Origin: Thermoplasmata archaeon
Lineage (GTDB): Archaea; Thermoplasmatota; Thermoplasmata; RBG-16-68-12; JAGMCJ01
DNA length: 15,406 bases
Assembly (NCBI GenBank): GCA_023129265.1
Contig: JAGMCJ010000077.1
Span: 1-15,406, forward strand
Reading direction: 5' to 3'
Part shown: positions 1 through 6,486 of the stretch, piece by piece
Position numbering within the stretch: position 1 is the first letter of the stretch
How the letters are laid out: the number at the start of each line of letters is the position of its first letter
Notes under the pieces: model-generated
Databases searched by the model: none
What the model was told of the DNA's origin: nothing
What the model saw: only the letters and a program-made list of their open reading frames with translations
Program-made: the position numbers and the translations under genes

Positions 1-2
1 TG

Positions 3-1334
3 AAGGGAAGAGGATACGAGGCGGTCCTTCTGTCCGCATTCGGGAGCTTGGTTGCGTTGTTCTTCTTCCTGTGCCTTGTGTTTCCCGCCAGGTTCCTGAT
101 GGGAAGTCCGCTTCATGCATACGAGAAGCTCTCGTGGTCGATACCGCTCATACTCGTGACGGTCGTCGCCCTGCTCATCGTGAGTGAGCGGACGAGAATG
201 GAAAAATGCAAGCCAATCCTCCGTTGCACCCCCGGTGGCATCCTGAAAGACGAGCGGGAATTCCAGCGGATGCGGGAACTCGTGGGTAGTGAGACAGAGA
301 CCCCGCTCTCGAATCTCCTCTTGGAGGCGGTTGTTGTTGAGGGAACGATTCTATGGCACAAGTCTCGATTCTCCCTGCTCTCGACTGAGAATGGATTCGT
401 GAGAGTGAAGTTCGAATCACCGTGCGGGCTCGCGGAGGGTGACAAGGCTTACATTGCCGGGGTCCTTGAGCCATCTCCTTCGTACCGACAGGCCCTTCTG
501 ACGAAGATATGGGCATTTGGTGTGTTTCTGGTTTCCGGCCTGTTGGGATACATCGTTCTCTCGACCAGCCTCTTTGGCCTCAACTGGTACCCCTTCCCTT
601 CACTCGTGATCGACAAGAGTTCCGTCGGCCTCTTCCCTCTCTTCACGGGGCTGTTCGGGTTCTCCACACTAATCCTGAGTCTTGCGAGGAATACTGGAAT
701 TCCCGAGCAATGCGTGGAGATCAGTGAAAGAGAGCTGTTTCGCGGTCGTTTCTCCTCGGGCCTGAAGGGTGCGGTTGCGGGATGCTTCGCAGGTTGGTTT
801 CCTGGGATCAGCAACGCAACCGCGACCGTAATCGCTAAGATGCTGGACGATCGGGGCAAGAAGGATGACTCGGAGAGGGATTTCATTGTCGCCGTCTCGG
901 CTGTAAACACCTCCAGCTGCTTTTTCACTCTTCTGGCGCTCTTTGTGTTGCTCAGGGCCAGGAGCGGTGTCATGAATGCCATGATGAGCGAGTTGGGTGG
1001 CGCTCTTGTGCCATGGACCGAGATTGAGCTCGTTCCTCTGGCAATGACAACTCTTCTCCTCTCAGGAGTCATCGCAGCGTGTGTAGGCTTCATCCTCACG
1101 AAGAAAATCGGGCGGAAATTCGCTCTTGTCTGTTCAGGTATGGACTACAGAAGACTGGTTTATGTGATCATGCTCCTTCTCGTCGGAATGGTCTTCCTGT
1201 TGAGCGGTCTCCTCGGATTGGTGGTTGCTTTCCTCGCCACATGCATCGGCATGATTCCTCCTTTGATTGGCGTCAAGAGAGTCCACTTGATGGGTTGTCT
1301 GATTCTCCCGCTCATAATCCTATTCATGGGGTGA
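3..1334 (+). CDS. TctA-family (COG1784-like) membrane permease, 5'-truncated by the window edge
   Basis: The frame is open from base 3 to a TGA at 1332-1334, so the true start lies before the window; a TTG at 48 is only an internal Leu codon. The 443 visible residues contain two N-terminal hydrophobic segments (bases about 20-115 and 135-185) and a soluble stretch (about 185-500). After that come several more membrane segments to the end. The stretch at 763-845, with GCFAGWFPGISNATAT, resembles the Gly/Pro-rich conserved loop of TctA-type permeases (tripartite tricarboxylate transporter large subunit). Archaeal relatives usually lack the TctB and TctC partners and their substrate is unknown. 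The soluble stretch has an OB-fold-like look (VVEGTI, FVRVKF, GDKAYIAGVLE). I infer a multi-pass membrane transporter. It is probably co-transcribed with the gene starting 4 bp downstream. The family call is fairly sure; the substrate is not. Confidence 0.75.
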   Translation, partial: KGRGYEAVLLSAFGSLVALFFFLCLVFPARFLMGSPLHAYEKLSWSIPLILVTVVALLIVSERTRMEKCKPILRCTPGGILKDEREFQRMRELVGSETETPLSNLLLEAVVVEGTILWHKSRFSLLSTENGFVRVKFESPCGLAEGDKAYIAGVLEPSPSYRQALLTKIWAFGVFLVSGLLGYIVLSTSLFGLNWYPFPSLVIDKSSVGLFPLFTGLFGFSTLILSLARNTGIPEQCVEISERELFRGRFSSGLKGAVAGCFAGWFPGISNATATVIAKMLDDRGKKDDSERDFIVAVSAVNTSSCFFTLLALFVLLRARSGVMNAMMSELGGALVPWTEIELVPLAMTTLLLSGVIAACVGFILTKKIGRKFALVCSGMDYRRLVYVIMLLLVGMVFLLSGLLGLVVAFLATCIGMIPPLIGVKRVHLMGCLILPLIILFMG

Positions 1335-1338
1335 TTGG

Positions 1339-1791
1339 GTGCCTACCCTCCTCATTCATGTACTGTCCGCGGCCGCTCTTCAGGGTCTGGTCAGCTTCAC
1401 ACTGGTCGGTCAAGGTATCAGCGAGTTCACCTTCTACGCGGCCATCGTGTCCATTCTCGTCGACTTGGACCATCGCTCTGATGAAAAGAGGTCTTCGACG
1501 ATTCACTCGGTGTTCACGATGCTGCTGCTCTCCGCTGCATGTGTCGCATCTGCCGCAGTGGCGGGTGATGTGTGGACGGAGTTCCTTCTCATCTCCTTCG
1601 TTGTGGGATTCGTGAGCCACATCTCCCTGGACGTGACGGATGGCGAGGGAATCTACATTGTCCCTTGGAAAAGCAAGAGGATTGCCCCGTTCCGCAGAGC
1701 AAAAAGGCCGAGAGATTCGAAAAGGAGAAGAGCGCACCTGATTCTCGTCGTCCTGTCCGCCTCCACGCTACTGATTCTCGTGTGTGTCTGA
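1339..1791 (+). CDS. YdjM/DUF457-like membrane-bound metal-dependent hydrolase family protein
   Basis: A 150-residue protein starting at GTG 1339, 4 bp after the permease stop. A GGGGTGATT stretch overlapping that stop can serve as ribosome binding site, suggesting translational coupling. Conserved polar residues match the YdjM (PF04307) pattern: His7, Asp42-x-Asp44-His45, His56-Ser57, Ser93-His94, Asp98-x-Thr100 and Pro109-Trp110, set between hydrophobic segments at about 8-25, 30-42, 58-75, 82-97 and 133-149. The family has metal-ligand-like residues in membrane helices and is called a hydrolase by similarity; its substrate is unknown. A very basic loop (residues 111-132) precedes the last helix, consistent with a cytoplasmic loop under the positive-inside rule. 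Its last 24 bp overlap the end of nadM on the other strand. Confidence 0.7.
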   Translation: MPTLLIHVLSAAALQGLVSFTLVGQGISEFTFYAAIVSILVDLDHRSDEKRSSTIHSVFTMLLLSAACVASAAVAGDVWTEFLLISFVVGFVSHISLDVTDGEGIYIVPWKSKRIAPFRRAKRPRDSKRRRAHLILVVLSASTLLILVCV

Positions 1792-2307
1792 GGTTCTCTC
1801 GCCAATCCTTCGGATTCTTTCTGGTCCGCCGATTTCGATGAGGATGTCTCGAACTGGGGGAGGAACCAATGCCTCCCACTCTCCATCCTCCAGCATGCGC
1901 TTTCTAACCTCGGTTCCAGAGAGCGAGTCCCTTCTCACTAAAGGCATAATCCTCACATCAAAGCCCTTTTCCTCGAGGAGTCTGACCGTCAGCGGGTCAT
2001 TCGAGTAGACAACCTGCAGGTCAGGGACGAGATCAGCGACTCGGTTGACCCACAGTTCGTCGTTGTGTAAATCCTCAATCGCCACGATTTCGTAGTCCTC
2101 GAACCCCTCCTTCTCCATCGTTGACCTTATCATCTCGGCTCTCTCCTCAAATGAGAAGGGGTTCTTCTCAGTATCCTTGTGCTGGGAACTCCCAACGCCG
2201 AACCTGACGCCGCTGTGTTCTTCTAGTAACAGTTTCACCATGGCCAGGTGTCCTCTATGGAAGGGCTGAAATCTGCCGACGAAGAGTGGCCATGTGTCAG
2301 CCCTCAT
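1768..2307 (-). CDS. nadM: Nicotinamide-nucleotide adenylyltransferase, archaeal NadM type
   Basis: NadM joins NMN and ATP to give NAD+ and pyrophosphate, the last shared step of NAD synthesis, in the cytoplasm. The 179-residue protein has the nucleotidyltransferase signature GRFQPFHRGH (residues 11-20, with the HxGH motif at 17-20), and the second signature SGTEVR at 130-135. Length fits the archaeal family (about 170-190). I chose ATG 2307 over an ATG 24 bp upstream because GGAGGG lies a few bases before it and because family members begin shortly before the GRFQPFH motif. The start overlaps the end of the small ORF 2297-2449 by 11 bp, so the unit probably reads lonB, small ORF, nadM. The 3' end overlaps the convergent YdjM-like gene. 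Confidence 0.93.
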   Translation of the reverse strand: MRADTWPLFVGRFQPFHRGHLAMVKLLLEEHSGVRFGVGSSQHKDTEKNPFSFEERAEMIRSTMEKEGFEDYEIVAIEDLHNDELWVNRVADLVPDLQVVYSNDPLTVRLLEEKGFDVRIMPLVRRDSLSGTEVRKRMLEDGEWEALVPPPVRDILIEIGGPERIRRIGERTSDTHENQ

Positions 2308-2449
2308 CGAAACCCTCCTCAAAGAACTCATCTATGTGGGGGCAGTAGACTGTCAGGTACTTCGAGCAATGCTCGCAAAATCCGTCATCGAGATTGCTGT
2401 CCAATCCTTCGTGGAAGGCATACTCGTCGCAGCTTTCCCTCTGGCTCAA
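2297..2449 (-). CDS. Small Cys/His-rich protein, putative zinc ribbon (50 aa)
   Basis: A 50-residue ORF fills the gap between lonB and nadM exactly. It begins at TTG 2449, 12 bp after the lonB stop codon and in the same frame, and ends at TGA 2297-2299, overlapping the nadM start by 11 bp. It holds Cys7, His13, Cys25, His27, Cys28, Cys36 and His38, with CEHC and CPH motifs that look like metal ligands. The acidic, aromatic C-terminus includes HIDEFFEEGFDEG. A purine-rich GAGAAGGGG straddling the lonB stop could be its ribosome binding site. I do not recognise the family. A one-zinc adaptor or regulator is possible, but this is inference from cysteine spacing alone. Tight packing, no in-frame stop and non-random composition support a real gene; the TTG start and small size are the doubts. 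Confidence 0.6.
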   Translation of the reverse strand: MSQRESCDEYAFHEGLDSNLDDGFCEHCSKYLTVYCPHIDEFFEEGFDEG

Positions 2450-2461
2450 ATGGACCCCTTC

Positions 2462-4447
2462 TCATTGGGGAATGGCTCTATCGACTGGTGTCGTCGATTT
2501 CGAGACTAACGCGGCCAATTTCTCAAGAAGACCCTCTTTCCTCTTTCCGACGAGTGCATGCACCAGAACATCCTTGAGAGTCTCGACTGGAATCACCTCA
2601 ATCTCCCCTATGTATTTGTCCTCCAGCAGGACGTCCTTCATATTGGACTTCGGAATGATCACCTTCTTGAGACCCATCTCTGCAGCCGCCTCTATCTTGG
2701 CCGTTACGGCACCAACCGGAAGGACCTGCCCCCTGACGCTCAGCGAACCAGTCATCCCAACGCTCTGGTCGACCTCCACGTTCTCAAGCGCGGATATCAC
2801 CGCCGTGGCAACCGATATGGAAGCGGAATCCCCTTCCGTTCCTTCACTGCTTCCGACGAACTGAACGTGAATATCATGATTACTTATGTCCTGGCCTGTG
2901 AACTTCTTGATGAGGGCGGACACGTTCTGCACGGATTCTCTCGCTATCTCTCCCAGCTTCCCCGTTGCGATTATCTTCCCGCCATCCTTCGTCTGGGCTG
3001 GAGTCACTTCGGCCACAATCGGAAGAAGGATACCCGAGAATTCCACCATGCCGCTCGCACCATGCAGGACCGCCAGACCGTTGACAACTCCGACAGCCTC
3101 TCCCTCAACCATGGATGTGGCGTACATCTTCCTGTCTTCTATTATCCTGTCTGCGATCTGCTGCTCAAGCGACCTCGCAATCTTCTTCGCTCTGTAAACG
3201 TGATCGGCTGTGACGAGCGGAGCCTTGTCCTCTGTGGCGATGTCCCCGGCTACTCGGATGAGTCCGCCCAGCTCTCTCAAGCGCAAGGTCAGTCTTCCCT
3301 TCCTCCCGCTCCGCCTTCTCGCCTCTCGGAGGATTTCGGTGACTGCACCCTTGTCGAAGTGAGGAATCTTCTTGTCCTTGGCTACTTCCTGCGCTACGAA
3401 CCTAATGAGCTTCAGTCTATTGCTGTGCGTGTCCCTCATGATGCTCTTCATGTAGACCTCGTAGCCGTAGCCTCTCATTCTGGACCTCAGGGCGGGGTGC
3501 ATGCCAGCGACCGCATCTAGATTCCCAGCCGCCACGAGTATGAAATCGCAAGGTACGGCTTCCGTCTTCACCATGGCTCCAGAGCTTCTCTCGCTCTGAC
3601 CGACTATACTGAACTTCTTCTCCTGCAAGGCGGTGAGCAGGCTCTGCTGGCTCTCCAGCCTTAGCATGTTGATCTCATCGAGGAAGAGAACGCCCTTGTG
3701 CGCGCGGTGGATTGCACCGGCGTCCACTCTGTCGTGGGATGGCGTCTCCAGACCGCCCGACTGGAAGGGATCGTGCTTCACATCTCCGAGAAGAGCACCA
3801 GCGTGAGATCCCGTGGCATCGATGAAAGGCGGAAGATCATCGGGATCGTGGGATACCAGCAGTTTGGGTATCATCAAGGCCTCCTGCCGGTGTCCAGTGT
3901 ATCTTGAGAACATGAACACTATGACCGCTATCAGTATGCCAATCATCAGTGGTGTGGGATCGAAAGAGAGCGCTCCGGTGTCGGCGTCGTATCTTATGGA
4001 GAGCAGTGCGGCCAGGCCCACGATTATGAACATGATGGTCATCATTACAGATGCCTTTTGCTCCCTCCTCTGCATGGCCTCTGCTTTCTGGGCGCCCACT
4101 AGCTCCTTTCCTTTGCCAGCGGGCACTACCCTTATCCGAGGTTCATTCGGGTCGTCAGGGTTGTGATAGACGAGAATGTCCTGGAGCTCTTCCTTTGAGA
4201 GCAGCTCCACCATGGAGTTGGCGAGCATCGACTTCCCCGTCCCCGGATCGCCTATGAGCATCACATGCCTTTTCTGCTCCGCAGCCTTCTTGATGACCAC
4301 AACGGACTCGTCCTGACCTATCACTTGTTCCACGAGGTTTGTAGGTATCTCTATCTCCGTAGTGGACTCGACGTCCTGACCCACCATCCACTCATCTATC
4401 GGAGGCAAGTCTCCATCATCTGAAGGGTCCGTCTGCTCCCCACTCAT
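2462..4447 (-). CDS. lonB: Archaeal membrane-anchored ATP-dependent protease LonB
   Basis: This 661-residue protein unfolds and degrades proteins at the cytoplasmic face of the membrane. The AAA+ domain has Walker A GDPGTGKS (66-73), Walker B GVLFLDEI (252-259) and a sensor-1 region AAGNLD (307-311). Two membrane helices (about 133-150 and 166-181) interrupt the AAA+ domain between Walker A and Walker B, the hallmark of archaeal LonB. The C-terminal protease domain has catalytic Ser541 in EGDSAS and Lys584 in VTAKIE. They are 43 residues apart, the usual Ser-Lys dyad spacing. There is no N-terminal Lon substrate-binding domain, as expected for LonB, only an acidic leader. ATG 4447 has GGTGA 4-5 bases upstream and a TATA box about 45 bp upstream. 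It is likely the first gene of a unit with the small ORF and nadM. Confidence 0.97.
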   Translation of the reverse strand: MSGEQTDPSDDGDLPPIDEWMVGQDVESTTEIEIPTNLVEQVIGQDESVVVIKKAAEQKRHVMLIGDPGTGKSMLANSMVELLSKEELQDILVYHNPDDPNEPRIRVVPAGKGKELVGAQKAEAMQRREQKASVMMTIMFIIVGLAALLSIRYDADTGALSFDPTPLMIGILIAVIVFMFSRYTGHRQEALMIPKLLVSHDPDDLPPFIDATGSHAGALLGDVKHDPFQSGGLETPSHDRVDAGAIHRAHKGVLFLDEINMLRLESQQSLLTALQEKKFSIVGQSERSSGAMVKTEAVPCDFILVAAGNLDAVAGMHPALRSRMRGYGYEVYMKSIMRDTHSNRLKLIRFVAQEVAKDKKIPHFDKGAVTEILREARRRSGRKGRLTLRLRELGGLIRVAGDIATEDKAPLVTADHVYRAKKIARSLEQQIADRIIEDRKMYATSMVEGEAVGVVNGLAVLHGASGMVEFSGILLPIVAEVTPAQTKDGGKIIATGKLGEIARESVQNVSALIKKFTGQDISNHDIHVQFVGSSEGTEGDSASISVATAVISALENVEVDQSVGMTGSLSVRGQVLPVGAVTAKIEAAAEMGLKKVIIPKSNMKDVLLEDKYIGEIEVIPVETLKDVLVHALVGKRKEGLLEKLAALVSKSTTPVDRAIPQ

Positions 4448-4450
4448 CGA

Positions 4451-4496
4451 TTCACCAATCTGGATGCATTCATACTTAGGTAATCCTGATATAAAT
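4451..4496 (-). promoter_or_regulatory. lonB promoter and ribosome binding site
   Basis: Read on the minus strand, ATTTATATC at 4496-4488 is a good archaeal TATA box. A start about 26 bp downstream would give a short leader carrying GGTGA at 4456-4452, just before the lonB ATG at 4447. A second AT-rich element (CATTTAAGA, around 4508-4516) lies further upstream and could be an alternative TATA box. The whole gap 4448-4587 holds nothing else that I recognise; the inverted repeat found before the GTPase genes is absent here. Confidence 0.6.
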
Positions 4497-4587
4497 TCTG
4501 CACCCTCTTAAATGTTTGTATATGAGTGCTGGACTCTGGCAAGATAATCTCTCAGATCACAGAACGAAGGAAAGAAGCTCTGGAGAA

Positions 4588-5169
4588 CTACCTCGCAGTG
4601 GCCTTCACGATGAGTCTCGCGATCTCCTGAAAGATCTGCTCTACTCCGTCCCCCGTCTTCGCACTGGTCACGAGGTATGATGAACCCATTTCCTCGCTGA
4701 ACTCCCTCACATCATCCTCTCCGAACTGCGCCTCATCCTTCAAGTCGATCTTGTTGGCAACGAACCTTACGGGAACCTCGCCGGTGACCTTGGTGACCGA
4801 GTCGATCCAGTTCTTCAGTTCCAGGAGCGTGTCCCTTCGCGTGACGTCACACACTGCTAGTATGCCCTGGGCTCCGTGGAAGTAAGCTTCCTTGAGGAGC
4901 TCTCTGAAGCCCTTCTCTCCCATGATGTCCCAGATCATCAAGTTGACCTTGATGTCGTTGCCGCCATCGAGCTTCGGGAGCAGCAAGCCCTTCTTCGTCA
5001 CCTTGGCTCCGAGCGTAGCTATGTAGAGGTCCTCGAACATGTCAAGGACGAACCTCCGAATCAGGCTGGTCTTGCCTACTGCAGCCTCCCCGACGAGGCA
5101 AATCTTCGTCTTCATTATCTCAGGGTCGCTCGATTCCGGAGACATTACAGGAAACCCATCCGAAGACAT
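4588..5169 (-). CDS. Ras/Rab-like small GTPase, array copy 1
   Basis: A stand-alone P-loop GTPase of 193 residues, expected to cycle between GTP and GDP forms as a molecular switch. Visible motifs: G1 GEAAVGKT (27-34), G2 Thr52 in YIATLG, G3 DIMGE (81-85), G4 NKID (139-142) and G5 SAK (169-171). The Ras Gly12 position is Ala and the Gln61 position is Glu, so hydrolysis may be slow or use another mechanism. There is no C-terminal cysteine, so no prenyl anchor. The start is uncertain. ATG 5169 has GGGAGGA 8-9 bases upstream; ATG 5145 or 5115 (MKTKIC) would match its paralogues better and would fit the TATA-like element at 5171-5179. It lies 44 bp downstream of copy 2 and may be co-transcribed with it. 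Partners and pathway are unknown. Confidence 0.88.
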   Translation of the reverse strand: MSSDGFPVMSPESSDPEIMKTKICLVGEAAVGKTSLIRRFVLDMFEDLYIATLGAKVTKKGLLLPKLDGGNDIKVNLMIWDIMGEKGFRELLKEAYFHGAQGILAVCDVTRRDTLLELKNWIDSVTKVTGEVPVRFVANKIDLKDEAQFGEDDVREFSEEMGSSYLVTSAKTGDGVEQIFQEIARLIVKATAR

Positions 5170-5170
5170 C

Positions 5171-5206
5171 GTTAAAAATCCTCCCTCGGAATTATCGAGA
5201 TTGAGA
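5171..5206 (-). promoter_or_regulatory. Possible promoter of GTPase copy 1 with a degenerate inverted repeat
   Basis: On the minus strand, ATTTTTAAC (5179-5171) is TATA-like. About 24 bp upstream, 5193-5206 reads TATCGAGATTGAGA on the plus strand, matching 8 of 10 half-site positions of the TATCA-N4-TGATA repeat found before copies 2-4. If this TATA element is used, transcription would start near 5148, inside the longest coding frame, favouring a later ATG (5145 or 5115). Alternatively this gene is read through from copy 2 and uses the GGGAGGA ribosome site. Weak evidence on its own. Confidence 0.3.
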
Positions 5207-5213
5207 ATGAAGC

Positions 5214-5762
5214 CTATGCAAGAACATCCTTTCCGGCGATTTTGTCTGCGATTCTCATGAATGCAGTTTCCACGTTCCTTCCTGTTCTCGCGCTTGTAAG
5301 AAGATATGACGAGCCGTAGGACTCTCCAATCATCTTCATGTCGTTTTCCTCTACGGTCCTGGACTCTGCAAGATCCACCTTGTTTCCCAAGAAGACAATG
5401 GGAACGGATCCTGCAATTCTCTCTACAGCGCTGATCCACGTGGGGAGTTCGTAGTACGTGTCTTCCCTTGTCATGTCGCAAACCGCCAAAAGGCCCTGAG
5501 CACCGTAGAAGTACGCCTCTTTGAGGAGTTCTCGGAACCCCTTCTCTCCCATGATGTCCCAAAGCGTTAGGTCGACATCTAGATTCGTGTTCCGTTCAGG
5601 ATATTGGAGCAAGAGGGCCTTCTTTGTGATCTTCGCACCGATCGTCTGAATGTACCTGTCACTGAAGGTGTCGTAGACGTATCTCTGTATTAGACTTGTC
5701 TTGCCCACAGCGAACTCTCCAATGAGACACACCTTCATCTTGATGTTTCTGACCTCACTCAT
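5214..5762 (-). CDS. Ras/Rab-like small GTPase, array copy 2
   Basis: A 182-residue paralogue. G1 is GEFAVGKT (15-22), G2 Thr40 in YIQTIG, G3 DIMGE (69-73), G4 NKVD (127-130), and G5 SAR (157-159) where an Arg replaces the usual Lys of SAK. The Ras Gly12 position is a bulky Phe and Gln61 is Glu, making this the most diverged copy at nucleotide-handling positions. The block GFRELLKEAYF is identical in all four copies. ATG 5762 is preceded by GGGAGG 8 bases upstream; an in-frame ATG 27 bp further upstream lacks this support. TATA box and inverted repeat lie upstream at 5800-5838. No membrane segment or lipidation cysteine is present. A cytosolic switch protein is the likely role; the effector is unknown. 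Confidence 0.92.
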   Translation of the reverse strand: MSEVRNIKMKVCLIGEFAVGKTSLIQRYVYDTFSDRYIQTIGAKITKKALLLQYPERNTNLDVDLTLWDIMGEKGFRELLKEAYFYGAQGLLAVCDMTREDTYYELPTWISAVERIAGSVPIVFLGNKVDLAESRTVEENDMKMIGESYGSSYLLTSARTGRNVETAFMRIADKIAGKDVLA

Positions 5763-5799
5763 TTCACTGCCTCCCTTCGCTGTCTGCAAATAGTCCGTT

Positions 5800-5838
5800 C
5801 AATAAATAGCACTTCTTGTACGACTATCAGCGCTGATT
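5800..5838 (-). promoter_or_regulatory. GTPase copy 2 promoter with inverted-repeat operator candidate
   Basis: On the minus strand, TATTTATTG (5808-5800) is a TATA box that would give a leader of about 15 nt containing the GGGAGG site. Centred 27-28 bp further upstream is a perfect 12-bp palindrome, ATCAGCGCTGAT (5826-5837), within TATCAGCGCTGATT (5825-5838). The same arrangement recurs before copies 3 and 4. The position, just upstream of TATA/BRE, suits an archaeal activator or a repressor hindering TBP/TFB; which one cannot be told. Confidence 0.6.
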
Positions 5839-5857
5839 ATCAATCCATATTCTCAGA

Positions 5858-6406
5858 CTAGGCGACCTTTCTCTTCGTGATCGCGTCCGCAATCTCGATG
5901 AAGGCCTTTTCCACATTGTCGCCCGTCTTCGCGCTTGTGAAAAGATAGGGAGACCGGTACTCGGCACACATCTCGCGCAGTTCGCTCTCAGTGAATGCCA
6001 GTTGGTCCCTCAAGTCAACCTTGTTTGCAAGGAATTCGATCGGTATTTTTCCGGTGACGGTCTCAATTGCGGCTATCCAGCTTTCCAGGCCGGGAAGCGT
6101 GTCCTTCCTGGTGACATCGCAGACCGCAAGGATCCCCTGTGCACCATGGAAATAAGCCTCTTTGAGCAGCTCCCGGAAGCCCTTCTCCCCCATGATGTCC
6201 CAGATGGTCATGTCGACCTGAATCTCGGTACCATTGTCGGGGTAGTCAACCCTCAACTCCTTCTTCGTGATCTTCGCTCCCAGAGTCGAGATGTACCTAT
6301 CATCAAAGTCATCGAGCACATATCTCCTGATGAGGCTGGTCTTGCCGACCGCGCCCTCGCCTACCAAGCATATCTTCATTTTCATGGTGTCGCTGCTTTC
6401 GAACAT
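5858..6406 (-). CDS. Ras/Rab-like small GTPase, array copy 3
   Basis: A 182-residue paralogue with G1 GEGAVGKT (16-23), G2 Thr41 in YISTLG (as in Rab-type YISTIG), G3 DIMGE (70-74), G4 NKVD (128-131) and G5 SAK (158-160). Gly is kept at the Ras Gly12 position but Gln61 is Glu. ATG 6406 follows GGTGA by 3 bases, clear ribosome-binding support. The C-terminus ends in KRKVA without cysteine, so no prenylation is expected. It has its own TATA box and inverted repeat upstream (6453-6486). The 95-bp gap after it holds the copy 2 promoter, so each gene seems able to be transcribed separately as well as by read-through. GTPase assignment is firm; the cellular role is unknown. Confidence 0.95.
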   Translation of the reverse strand: MFESSDTMKMKICLVGEGAVGKTSLIRRYVLDDFDDRYISTLGAKITKKELRVDYPDNGTEIQVDMTIWDIMGEKGFRELLKEAYFHGAQGILAVCDVTRKDTLPGLESWIAAIETVTGKIPIEFLANKVDLRDQLAFTESELREMCAEYRSPYLFTSAKTGDNVEKAFIEIADAITKRKVA

Positions 6407-6452
6407 CTGTCACCATCCCCTAGATGCGGTTGGAAAAAGACGGGAGTTCTCG

Positions 6453-6486
6453 GATATAGGTTTCTACGAGATTATCAGCGTTGATA
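6453..6486 (-). promoter_or_regulatory. GTPase copy 3 promoter with inverted-repeat operator candidate
   Basis: On the minus strand, CCTATATC (6460-6453) is TATA-like, with an expected start near 6430 and a leader of about 25 nt that includes GGTGA. The repeat TATCAGCGTTGATA (6473-6486) is a 14-bp inverted repeat with one mismatched pair in its central N4. It is centred 23 bp upstream of the TATA box and touches the stop codon of copy 4 at 6487. Confidence 0.6.

Noticed and set aside
449..1099. Minus-strand open frame of 216 codons opposite the TctA-like gene
   Set aside because: The plus strand shows clear membrane-protein codon structure here, and the antisense translation is basic and motif-free.
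2558..3520. Long plus-strand open frame of 320 codons opposite lonB
   Set aside because: It is antisense to the conserved AAA+ and protease domains of LonB. Its translation has no recognisable motif and shows the Arg/His/Leu-rich pattern of an antisense shadow in GC-rich DNA.
4530..4587. Possible terminator after GTPase copy 1
   Set aside because: There is a pyrimidine-rich run on the minus strand but no clean T-tract or stem, so I could not support a terminator.
5170..5562. Upstream open extension of GTPase copy 1 by 131 codons
   Set aside because: It overlaps the real copy 2 gene in another frame, and its sequence has no GTPase motif or other recognisable feature.
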